A stretch of 64,000 bases of DNA from Rhizophagus clarus (taxonomy: Eukaryota > Glomeromycota > Glomeromycetes > Glomerales > Glomeraceae). Under the pieces are notes generated by a model. It saw only the letters and a list, made by a program, of their open reading frames with translations. It was not told the origin of the DNA and made no database searches. Both the position numbers and the translations under genes were made by a program. Where the stretch lies: NCBI GenBank assembly GCA_015698045.1, contig BLAL01000026.1, forward strand, positions 62,001 through 126,000, read 5' to 3'. This document shows, in pieces, positions 46,070 through 56,613 of the stretch (the first letter of the stretch is position 1; every line of letters begins with the position of its first letter).

Positions 46070-46310
46070 TCGTTTAGGCTTAATTCCGATAAGTAATCAT
46101 CTTTTCCGTATCGATACTACTTGACGAGTCCAATTATTATCGATAGATATCATGTGACCTTTCCATCGATATATATCTCTATCGATATTTGTCATTTTAG
46201 TTAAATTCTGATAATTTGTCATTATTTACCCACATCGATACTACTCGACGAGTCTGATTATTATCGATATATATCATGTGACCTATCCATCGATATATAT
46301 CCCCTAAAAA
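46070..46310. repeat. Two subterminal direct repeats of about 105 bp, Plavaka-type right end
   Basis: Both copies carry atcgatactacttgacgagt (one C/T change), attattatcgata and atcatgtgacc. They mirror the ATCGAT-rich array at the left end. Confidence 0.8.
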
Positions 46311-46417
46311 AATTTCCCGATGAAGTCTTTATTTTAATGTAATATAGTAAAATAAGTACATAATTAATAAATAAAAAAGAAAATCATGTAATTTATAAAA
46401 TTGTATAACATAAATGT

Positions 46418-48717
46418 TTAATCAGAATTATTTGATTTATGAATACTATTTAAATGTTTAGCATTTCTTTTAAGGAATATCAATTTTTTAAATAAACTAG
46501 GACTAATTCTTATTCTTTTTGCAGTTAATAAATTTTCAGTATCTGAAAATAGTCGTTCACTTACAGTTGAACAAGCATAAGCTGATAAGTATTTCTTAGC
46601 AAGAAAACTTAAAATGGGAAATTTTTCCTCTCGTTCATGCCACCAAATAAAAGAATTGCTTTCAAGATCAATTTCTTCTAACTGAAAATACTCATCTACT
46701 TCATCATAAGATCGTGTAGAAGGTTTTCTTAAACTAGCTAATAAAGCATTTTTTTCTTTTTTGCTTGACTTCTTATTGGTTGAATAGGTTGAGATGTTGG
46801 ATTAGTATGCATTTCATTATACTTTTTACGCAATAAGTTTTTAATTTCATTCCCTTTTTCAGATGAGACAAATGATAAATCTTTCATTTTTGGATCCAAA
46901 AGGCTTGCAAGCAAGACATCTGTCTTAATAAGATTTTTTCAATAATAATTTATTGATATATAAAGAGCTGATTTAATTTTATTCAATATGCCTCGTATAT
47001 TTATAGGATTTTTTAGTTTGAGCTTTTGTGAATTAGCTGTAAATTGTTGGTCATCATCATCTATAATATCATCAAAAGCTGTTTCTTCATCTTGAAAATT
47101 AATATCTAAATTGGAAAATGAATATATTAAATATTAAAATTATTGTAAAAACAAAATTATTAAATATTTATTTTAATTACCATAATCATGATTAATATTA
47201 TGTGAAGCAGGAGGTGCAAATTGTTTTTTAATTTGAGTTAAAATTGGATTTATTATAGAAAATGTACAATAATTACTGCCTCCTAAAAGATCTGTAGCTT
47301 CTGTAAAAGGTCGTAAAATTGGTCTTAAGTCTCTTAACAAATCCCATTTATCTGAACTTAACATTATACTTTGTAGTGTTTTGTAATCTTTTTTTGAATC
47401 TTGATCAAACTGTGATCTTAACGTATTTAATACTATATTAATATGATTTTTAAGTAATAGTAATTTATTCTAAGTCATATAAGAGAAATTCCAGCGGGTG
47501 GGTGTATCAGCAATAGTATGCAAATATGCTGATGTATTGCTTGGATCCTATTAAAAATTATATAAATTAATAATTAATTAATTAAAATTAAAAGATTTAA
47601 GATATATTTAATTAAATTTACAATTATATCTTATTCATCTTGTTCATTATCTTCTTCTTCATTTTGGAGTGCTATTTCTCTTTTTAATTCATTTAGTAAA
47701 CCTGAAAATGTTTTTTGAGCATCTTCAAGATGTTTACTCTGCTTTGGTCTCATGAAAAAATCAATTAATTGCTTGGTTCTTACTATTAAAATCTCTGCTG
47801 GTTTCATACCTTTACTTATAATAAGTTGTAATGTATATGCTGTACATCCTAACTGTTCCACCCCTTCCATATCTTGAACACATTTTTTCATATTACTAGC
47901 ATTATCTGTAGTAATAATATAAACTTTTTCACGAATATTCCATTCATTTAATATATTTACTAAAGTATCTTTTATGTATGCAGAAGTATGCGGATATCTT
48001 ACATAGGCTATATCAAGAGTAAATTCACATAATTTAAAGGATTGGTTGATATATGAACATGTTACTCCTAAATAACTCTGTTGATTACGTACAGTCCAAA
48101 GATCCATTGTTAAAGAAATAGATGTTGCTTATACTGATAACATATCTTTAAGTTGAGGAAAAGAATAATTATATGTTTCATAAATAATTTTTCTAACAGT
48201 CTCTTCACAAGGCATCATAAATGCTGGATCAAGTTCATAAATAAAACGCTGAAATGCTTTACTTTGTATTATATGTATAGGCAATGAATCTGAAATTATC
48301 CAGTCTACTAAAAATTGTCTTAATTCTTTTTGTTGTTGTTTAGTATATCTTTTTCCTTTTCTTGGTGTTTCAGTTTGAACAAGTAGCTAAAGTTCAAATA
48401 TAAAATTAATAAACAATATATAAATCATATAATACAATAATACACATTAATATATTAACCTTTCCAGATTATATTATGTTATGTTTTGAATGCAAATACA
48501 ATATGGCATTTCCAGTTAATGAGTCTTTTCTAGCATATTCAGTATCACAAATATCTGATAATGGACCTTCTTTTACTTGACACACCATAAATAATACATT
48601 AATACATTTCTTCCCTTTTCTAACTTCTTTAGTTTCTTTTTTAAAGTATTGCCATATCTAACTTGTTAATTTTCTAAGTTTGTTGTTTTTGAAACTATCT
48701 TCTTCAACTGATAACAT
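46418..48717 (-). pseudogene. hAT transposase, degraded
   Basis: The minus strand starts at ATG 48717. The N-terminal part has a BED-finger-like pattern (IWQYFKKET, KKCINVLFMVCQ, LHSKHN) broken by a TAG at 48658-48660 and a stop near 48475. The central part (47631-48107) has MDLWTVRNQQSYLGVTCSY and TDNASNMKKCV, typical of the hAT catalytic region, preceded by TAA at 48129-48131. The C-terminal hAT dimerisation segment (about 46418-46760) reads FPILSFLAKKYLSAYACSTV then SERLFSDTENLL, and ends at TAA 46418. A frameshift lies near 46775. This is the transposase of the outer hAT element and is inactive as read. Confidence 0.8.
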
Positions 48718-49323
48718 TGTTCTGGAATATGAAATTATTTAATGGAAAATTTTTTTAAATATAAAAATTTTGTATTTTTTTTTTTTACACGTAACTTTTT
48801 ATAATTTTTATTGTTAATGGGGAATTTTTTTTAAATATAAAAATTTTGTAACTTTTTTATATGCAACTTTCTTATTATTCTTCATTGTTAATGTGAAAAT
48901 TTTTTAAATTTAAAAATTTGTATCTTTTTCACATGAAACTTCCAATTATATTATTTTACATTGTTGTACATATTGTATTGTTATTATGTATTCACATGAT
49001 AAAATAATTTAAAAGATTATCAATGCATATAAATAAATTTGTGTAATAAATCTCAAAATATATTTAGGATATCCTCGGATATCTGTGGTAATACAGATGA
49101 CCTGTTAAAAATTTAAAAAAAGATTATAGATATCCCCAGATATCCTCAGATATCTGTGGTAATACAGATAATCTGTCAAAAATTACAGATAATCTGGATG
49201 ATCTATCACAGATAATTTTAATCCCCTATCATCTGATCCGTTTACAAAAATCTTATCCATTATCTGAAAAAGTCAGATATTCAATCACAGATACAAATGA
49301 GGGATAGGCGGATTGTAACACTA
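48718..49323. other. hAT right end, non-coding
   Basis: AT-rich to about 49060, then many cagataatctg/gatatcc subterminal motifs up to the terminal repeat. No gene. Confidence 0.6.
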
Positions 49324-49324
49324 G

Positions 49325-49533
49325 TCTAAAGTGGAGCAGATTTGACCAGAATTACAGCATTAAGAATTATAAATGTGACAAATAATGGGCATAATAAATA
49401 AGTTTTACTAATCAAAAAAATTCTAAGTTCCTAGAATACTTAATAAAAATGAGAAAGTAAAGAGTATAATATCAGGTGACAAATATTTTACTATGATCAC
49501 ATGATTCTGCTCCGCTTTAGAATTTTATTATAC
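49325..49533. mobile_element. Possible 209-bp MITE with TCTAAAGYGGAGCAGA ends
   Basis: TCTAAAGTGGAGCAGA starts at 49325 and its inverse TCTGCTCCGCTTTAGA ends at about 49533. The target site of the outer hAT lies inside its left end. No clear target duplication. Confidence 0.4.
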
Positions 49534-49911
49534 TAGAATTATTATTTATTAGGTCTGATTAAATGTAATAAGAAAAAAAAAATTATGCATAAAAATTTTA
49601 CTCTGAACTACACACCAGTTTACCAGTTTCTTAGTTTTAGTAAATCAAAGTGGTTAGTTAATTTTGATCACCATTTATATAATATATACTGTATAATAGT
49701 ATTTATATTTAATATTATTATTTAATATTACATTCAAATACATTAAATTATTTAATAAAAATATTTGAAAAGCATGTTAATAAAAATGCATAATGGTGGA
49801 TGTTTGATATTGGAAGTACTTCATATAGAATAGAAGCAATTATTATGTAATTCTATCTTTATCTAATAAATGTTTGTATGCTTCAACAGGAATCTGAACA
49901 ATATATAAATA

Positions 49912-50066
49912 TGGGGTCTTTGCAATAAAAAGGTACGAAACTCAAAAAAATTTTTAAATTTACTTTATATGCTAATTATGTTTTTTATGCTAAAATAAGT
50001 GTAAATTTAATATTAATTAAATTTTTATTTTTTTGAGTTTCGTACCTTTCTATTGCAAAGACCCCA
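49912..50066. mobile_element. Tc1/mariner-type MITE, 155 bp
   Basis: The first and last 40 bases are inverted copies (TGGGGTCTTTGCAATA then AAAGGTACGAAACTC, one mismatch), with TA on both sides (49910-49911 and 50067-50068). The middle is AT-rich with no ORF. Confidence 0.8.
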
Positions 50067-50459
50067 TATATTAGATTTGAGTTTGTTTAATAATCATATA
50101 AAAAAAAACCCTATGTAAGACTTTTATTTACTTATTTTAATATAAAATTTTTAGTTGGTTAGATATTTAAATGCGTAGCTAAACTTATTTTTATTTCAGT
50201 TCAGTAATTGTATTTGCGTAGCAGAACCCCTTATTTGTATAACAAAGATTTTCATATATATATATAGAGAAAATTTTAATTTCTCACATATATCAAAAAA
50301 AAATTTTTACAAAAAATTTTTTTAATCTGATACTTCTTTCTATTATTTTACACATTTTAATTTTATAAACACAATATTGTATTTAATATTTATAAAAAAA
50401 ATCATGTTTTTATAATAATATTATCATATTTTTATTTTTTGTTTACTAATTTTACTCAT

Positions 50460-50960
50460 ATATAAAATGAATTTTAGCCAATTGAAATTACCTTTTTATG
50501 TTTAAGTAAATTGTTCAGCAGTTGTAAAAAGTATTTGTATTTCGATTTTTATGATTCTAAGTATAATATTTGTGAAGATAATTATATTTTTTAAACAGTA
50601 CTAACTCCAAAAAATTTTTTTTTTCTCTTTTAACTTTAGGATGTAATAATATCACTTTAGTCAAATGAAATTACTTTTTTATGTTTAAAAGGTTGTTTAG
50701 TAATATTAAATCTACCTGCTTATAAATTTTTATAATGATTGGACTAATATTTGTGAAATATTGGCTATTTTTGTATTATTAATTTTTTTGCGAAAATCCG
50801 TTTTGCAACTTTGGAATGTGATTTCACCACTTTGGTCAAATGAAATTGCCTTTTCGCTTAAGTAAAGTTATTCAGCGAGATTGAATCTACCTACAGTAAA
50901 AATTTTAGAATGATTGGATTAATATTCGTGGAATGCGACCAACTTTTGTACTTTCAATTA
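50460..50960. repeat. Three diverged copies of a unit of roughly 170 bp
   Basis: Blocks with tcaaatgaaattaccttttt, atgtttaagtaaattgttca and aatgattggactaatatttg recur near 50470, 50655 and 50830. Confidence 0.6.
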
Positions 50961-51384
50961 TTTATTGTTTAAGTGATTTTAATTTTAAAGTGTAATTTTT
51001 TTCATTTTAAATCAACTTGTTAACTAGTGAATTAATTTCACAATTTTTTTTCACAATGATATAAAAAATTAATTTACTATTACTATATATATATTTATTA
51101 TAATTAAATTATAAAATAATTTGCTTATTGATCATAGTAAATTTTGAAATTTTCATCTGACCTATATATATATTGTTTGGGATCCTGCTTTAACACAAAA
51201 AAAAAAAATAAAGATGCATAAAAAATATTCCTTTGGAATGTCATAAAAAATTAGTAAATAACATATCTAGTGTTATTACTGCAAATATAGATATAATTTA
51301 TTATTAAAATTTTATTTAAATGAAATTATTAAATAAAGGTATTATGAGTTTATTTAACTGAAAGTTTATTTTCACCATATTGTA

Positions 51385-51425
51385 TAAAAGTGGCCAGATA
51401 ATTTTGATCACCCTCTGTATAGTGG
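51385..51425. other. Tc1/mariner-like terminal fragment
   Basis: aaagtggccagataattttg then atcaccctctgtata resembles the inverted terminal repeat of Tc1-like elements. A diverged copy in the same orientation lies at about 49648-49680. No transposase between them. Confidence 0.4.
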
Positions 51426-52160
51426 AATAATTGATATCAATAAAATTATACTTAAAAAATTTCCACAATATATTCTAATGCGCCTACTTTCTTCCCACCT
51501 TATAATGGCTATTTAGATGGAGGAGTCTTGTAGCCAGGTTTAACTGTATATACTTCACGTATATTTTTTGTATGTTTTCAACAAAAAATATATATAAAAG
51601 TGTATACAATCAATCTAATAAAATCTAGCAAATATCCTATATAATTATTGTTATACATACAGTATACTACTAAACAGACGGATGAACCAGAGCATAATTA
51701 TAATATATTTTTAGATTTTGGATTTTGGATTTTTGCAATCAATAAATTTTTGAAAAAAAAATTCAAAGTAGAAATTCAGGTAAGAAAAAAAATCCGTATT
51801 TATACTTTTTACAAATAACGATTTTGGTAATTAATTTTTATTAAAAAGGAAGGAAGCCTCAGATTCCGAAAACATTAACGCGGAAAAGTTATCGGATATG
51901 AACCGGACTGTCCGACGTCCCCTAGACTAAGATAAAAATGAATTCCAGAAAATCATCAGAATAAAATAATTTATTAAAAAACACGAACACGAATTTTATT
52001 TGAAATAATGCAAAAATGTTAAAATTTTTTAATGTTCATTATTCTGCAACCGAATATCCAACAATCTAAATAATTTATAGTTATGAATAGGAATAATTTT
52101 TTTTTTGTATATCTACGTTGAATTTCGACCTAAATTATTTACTAATATTATTATTATATT
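51426..52160. other. AT-rich region downstream of BiP
   Basis: No gene seen. It includes the BiP 3' UTR. Confidence 0.4.
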
Positions 52161-54219
52161 TTACAAATCTTCATGTACTGGTGGTTCTTCGTGTGAAGGT
52201 GGAGCTTGACCGTCAGAATATAATTTAGTAGTTATTGGATTAACGATAGATTGTAATTCTTCTCGTTTTTCATCAAAATCTTCCTTGGTCGCAGAATTTG
52301 AATGATCATTCAGCCAATCTTCGACCGTCTTGATTGCATCTTTAATAGTTTTCTTGTCATCATCGCTTAACTTCTTGCCAAGTTCTCCATCGTCAGAAAT
52401 TTGACTTTTGAGTGTGTATGCAAAATTTTCAAGTTGATTTCTGGCTTCTACACGTTCCTTTTGAACCTTATCCTCTTCAGCGAATTGTTCGGCTTCTTCA
52501 ACCATACGATCAATTTCTTCTTTAGAGAGACGACCTTTATCGTTTGTAATTGTGATCGATTCAGTTTTCCCTGTACCTTTATCTGCTGCAGACACTTTCA
52601 TTATACCATTGGTATCAATTTCAAATGTAACCTCGATCTGTGGTATGCCTCGTGGTGCAGGCGGTATACCTGTTAATTCAAACTTGCCGAGCAAGTTGTT
52701 GTCTTTAGTCATAGAACGTTCTCCTTCGTAAACTTGAATTAATACAGTAGGTTGATTATCCGCGGCGGTAGAGAAAATTTGTGACTTTTTGGTAGGAATT
52801 ACAGTATTACGAGGAATTAATTTTGTCATAACACCACCGGTTGTTTCAATACCAAGTGTAAGAGGACAAACATCTACTAAAAGGATTTCCTTAACATCTT
52901 CATCTCCGGAAAGAATACCTCCTTGTATGGCGGCACCATAAGCCACGGCTTCATCAGGATTAATATTTTTGGAAGCTTTCTTGCCATTGAAATATTCTTC
53001 AAGGAGTTGTTGAACTTTGGGAATACGTGTGGAACCACCAACGAGTACGATATCATGTACATCCTTCTTATCAACGTTTGCATCTTTCAACACTTGTTCA
53101 ACAGGCTTTAATGTTTTACGGAAGAGATCATTATTAAGTTCTTCAAATTTGGCCCGGGTCAAAGTTTCGGAAAAATCTTTACCATCGTGAAATGATTCGA
53201 TTTCGATACGAGTTGACATTTGGGAAGACAATGTACGTTTAGCTTTTTCGACTTCACGCTTTAGTTTACCCATAGCTTTTAGATCTTGTGAAACATCCAC
53301 CTTATTTTTCTTTTTATAAAGTTTAACGAAATGATCAATAACTCGGTTGTCGAAATCTTCTCCTCCCAAATGTGTATCGCCGGCAGTTGCCAATACTTCA
53401 AAAACACCGTCATCAATAGACAAGAGAGAGACATCAAAGGTACCACCACCTAGATCATAGACAAGGATTTGACGTTCACCATCGGACTTATCAAGACCAT
53501 ATGCAATTGCAGCCGCTGTAGGTTCATTTACGATACGGAGGACATTAAGTCCGGCAATTACGCCAGCATCTTTTGTAGCTTGCCTTTGAGCGTCATTAAA
53601 GTAAGCTGGGACTGTAACTACTGCATGTGTAACTTTTTTGCCTAAATATGATTCGGCAATTTCTTTCATTTTACCAAGAATCATGGCCGAAATTTCTTCA
53701 GGGGTAAATATTCTTTCTTCGCCTTTTACAGTAACTTGAATAACAGGTTTACCATCTTTATCGATAACTTTGAATGGAAAGTGTTTAATATCTTGTTGAA
53801 CTTCTTTATCGCTAAAGCGACGACCAATTAGTCGTTTAGCATCAAAGATGGTGTTCTGCGGGTTATTGGAGTATTGATTTTTGGCTGCGTCACCAATTAG
53901 GCGTTCATCATCAGTGAAGGCAACATAAGAAGGTGTGATACGATTACCCTGGTCATTGGTCAATATCTCAACTCTTCCGTTTACGTGTACTCCAACACAA
54001 GAATAAGTTGTCCCTAAATCTATACCGATAACTATTGATCAATGGATATATAATATTAGTATTTGTTTATAAGTTTCGAAAGAACAATATTCAGCAATTA
54101 ATTTTTATACCGGTTCCAACGTCAGGTTTATCAGTTAAAACTTCAGTTATTACGATAGGGATAGTTATTAACAGCGAACATAACACTACAATAAATTTGA
54201 AGAAAGTAGCTTTCTTCAT
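52161..54219 (-). CDS. KAR2: BiP/Kar2, ER lumenal Hsp70 chaperone
   Basis: Two exons, 54111-54219 and 52161-54031, join in phase (1980 nt, 659 residues). Exon 1 encodes a signal peptide ([20 protein letters not shown]), then the linker to the ATPase domain. The join creates the Hsp70 signature [24 protein letters not shown] and [16 protein letters not shown] give the other two. The substrate domain begins after [13 protein letters not shown], and the lid ends in [11 protein letters not shown]. BiP imports, folds and retains secretory proteins and tunes the unfolded-protein response. The C-terminus HEDL differs from the usual HDEL/KDEL retention signal. The intron is short (79 nt). It is intact and conserved, and lies head-to-tail with bystin. 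Confidence 0.95.
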
Positions 54220-54557
54220 TTTAAAAATGTCCAAAAATTATCGAAAGTAGACAGCTACAACAGAAGTTTTTAACTGAATAATTACAACAAAAGAAAATGA
54301 GAGAGGTTCTTAAATAAAAGGCCTTTATATAAAGTTTTCACGAATTAAAGAAATAAAATACTGTTGGCATTATTCTATTGGTTAGAGATTATTTAGTGTT
54401 GTCAATTAACTATTGGCTGTATGTGTGTATATGGAAGATGTGAATGATGTACATTTTAGTCATTTAAATTTATGTAACTAATTACGTGTCGTAAAATGGT
54501 TCAATACTCGGTATAAAATACGTGAATTTATATTATTTGCTTTTGGCAATCGGTCGA
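54220..54557 (-). promoter_or_regulatory. BiP promoter region
   Basis: 338 bp between the BiP start and the bystin stop. On the minus strand a CCAAT box (54377-54381) is followed after exactly nine bases by CCAAC (54363-54367), one base off in composition and order from the CCAAT-N9-CCACG ER-stress element of animals. It may be chance. Confidence 0.35.
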
Positions 54558-56464
54558 TCAGATAATTTCCATTTCCGCATCGTCGATTATTTCGCCACGT
54601 GCAACAGAATTAATAATTTCCCGGCGAATTTCCGGCGTTATAAGATCGTGAGATTTAACTTTTAATACATCAAGAAAAGCATCTTTTTGCTCAGCCGTTA
54701 AATCTTGTTTATATCTATAAAATAGATATTGAGTTATTAATCTATCAAAAAGAAATAATCTAACGCATATTTAGTGCAACAATACCTTTGTGCAAAAACT
54801 AAAAATGACTGATGCCATAATACTGGCATCGTCCTTTCATCATTTTTGAACCGTAAAAAGTGAAAGACCAATGCGTCTACCACTTTATAAGGTAGTGCGT
54901 ATTTTTTATCAAGTAATATGCGGATAAATAAACTGTTTGGTCCAGAATATTCCATTTCAGCAAGTCGTAACAATGCAGCCGAAGAATGAAGCATTGGGAT
55001 GCTAACTTTTGAGATTATACTACCAATGATAGCGGCTTCTTTTAATGTACATGTACCGGACTATTAATATAATATGTGTAGTAATTAGTAAAACAATTTA
55101 ATGTTTATTTATTATGAATTATAATTTTTGCTCACTTCACATAAAGGAAACAAGATTCCTTTAAAAAAAGCCGCTGGTTTATATAATGCTTTTTTGAGAG
55201 CCATATATAAATGGTAATTAAGCTTTTTGTTTTCATGAATGTCATCTCGGACTTTTTCGAGAAGGACGAGATCAAAAAACCTGTAAATCAAATAAAAATG
55301 CGGACATTATATACATTATCATATGCTCACTATTCTAGTGTTATTTCGTATTCTTTATTTCTGTAAAGAAATACATACTAAACAAGTGTTCATTTAAACT
55401 TACCTTTGTGTTTGTTTAGTCTTAAGGTTTGAAACAAAAATTCGTGTGGCTTGGAAAGTCGCATGAGGAGTCCAATTTTCAGGATGTGTTAGGTATAAAA
55501 TTTCTTCCCAATTAGACAAAGATGGAATAATTTTGAAAGCTTTAGGAAGTTTTCCGGACTTGTACCGCCTCAAAAGAGTGCCAACTCTAAAATAGATTGC
55601 AAATTTTGTTAGATTCGTTGTTATGCTAATACATACGTGATATTATCAACATACTTTGTATAAACTTCGACCACTTTTGGGTTTATGGACGGATGTTGAG
55701 ATGTTACATCTAATAAATTCAACACAAGTTAAATAATAACTCATATTACATAAATTATTTCAAATGATTACTAACCTAGAGTTTTGTCCTTTATCAAATT
55801 CTGCAATTCAATTTTTTCCATAATCAGGTCTGCCAAAGTTTTCCTTTCCCTTGGGGCATTTGGCAAAAATTTTTTTAGAATTTCTTGATCTTTTTCATCA
55901 ATTTCCTGTTCATGTTAACATACGCCATCAGTAAGAAGAGAAAGAAAGAAGTTATTAAAATTGTAAAATATGTATAATATTAACCAATTCCTCATAATCA
56001 AAATCTTCTTCATCAGAATAATCTTCTTCACTTTCGCTTTCGATTATTGAAGAAAATATTTTAATTTGATCATTTTTACTAAAATTAAAAAAGTAGGTAT
56101 TTATTACAAGTTGATTATAAGGTAATAAAACAAAACAGTGGATTCTTTTCTTACTTGTGTTGATCTTTATTTAAAGTATCCTCCTCCTCAAGCTCTTCCT
56201 GAAGTTCTTCCTGTTGTTCCTTTGCAATTTTGAGAATTTTCCGTGAAAGACTTGGTTCGACATATTTCTAAAATCGAAAAAATATGAAATTAACTCAAAA
56301 ATAAGAAAAGTTACTTAAAATAATAAATATTATTATACGTCTTTTTCCTTTTCTTGGATTCGTCTCGACTTATTAGTATGTTTGATACCAGATGTTTTAT
56401 CTTCCAGCAGTTGGACATGAAGAGGATTATGCCGCTCTTTTTTAGCAACTCGTTCTTTTCCCAT
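54558..56464 (-). CDS. ENP1: Bystin (Enp1/BYSL), 40S ribosome biogenesis factor
   Basis: Multi-exon gene from ATG 56464 to TGA 54558-54560. Exon 1 (56339-56464, [19 protein letters not shown]) is basic; the following exons hold acidic stretches ([17 protein letters not shown]), then the conserved bystin domain: [80 protein letters not shown] and LPVLWHQ-like [17 protein letters not shown]. Introns are small with GT..AG borders. Enp1/bystin joins pre-40S particles in the nucleus and is needed for 18S rRNA maturation and export. The start shares a 149-bp divergent region with the ABC transporter gene. Exact inner borders were not all verified. Confidence 0.9.
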
Positions 56465-56613
56465 TCTCACTTCAAAATTTCAAAAAGTGAGAATACAAAA
56501 TTTTTTGATAAGATGAGATAAAAATGGTGTAACATCGACTCGGAGAAAGATGTTAATAATCTACTGGAAAATTACATTTCTTCGTTCTTAACGAAACGCT
56601 AACTCACAACGTA
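56465..56613. promoter_or_regulatory. Divergent promoter between bystin and the Atm1-type gene
   Basis: 149 bp between the two start codons. No clear TATA box. Compact head-to-head spacing. Confidence 0.45.

Larger units (their letters stand above)
28288..46322. mobile_element. Plavaka-type transposon with nested inserts
   Basis: The ends are CATCAGGAAATTTTTTCAG (28288) and, inverted, CATCGGGAAATTTTTTTAG (46322); the similarity continues to gatatayatcgat. The Plavaka-like gene lies inside on the minus strand, and a second gene at 44041-45856 on the plus strand. No clear target duplication was found (at most AA). Without the CACTA insert and the small hAT-like insert it would be about 6.8 kb. 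Confidence 0.75.
27921..49323. mobile_element. hAT transposon expanded by nested insertions, 21.4 kb
   Basis: Terminal repeats TAGTGTTACAATC at 27921 and its inverse at 49311-49323. Perfect 8-bp target duplication gtctaaag (27913-27920 and 49324-49331). Both subterminal regions are rich in cagata/atctg motifs (27940-28110 and 49060-49290), typical of hAT ends. A degraded hAT transposase lies near the right end (46418-48717). Removing the Plavaka-type insert (28288-46322) leaves about 3.4 kb, a usual hAT size. Confidence 0.85.

Noticed and set aside
52401..53111. Plus-strand and alternate-frame ORFs across BiP
   Set aside because: Shadows of the conserved Hsp70 coding frame.
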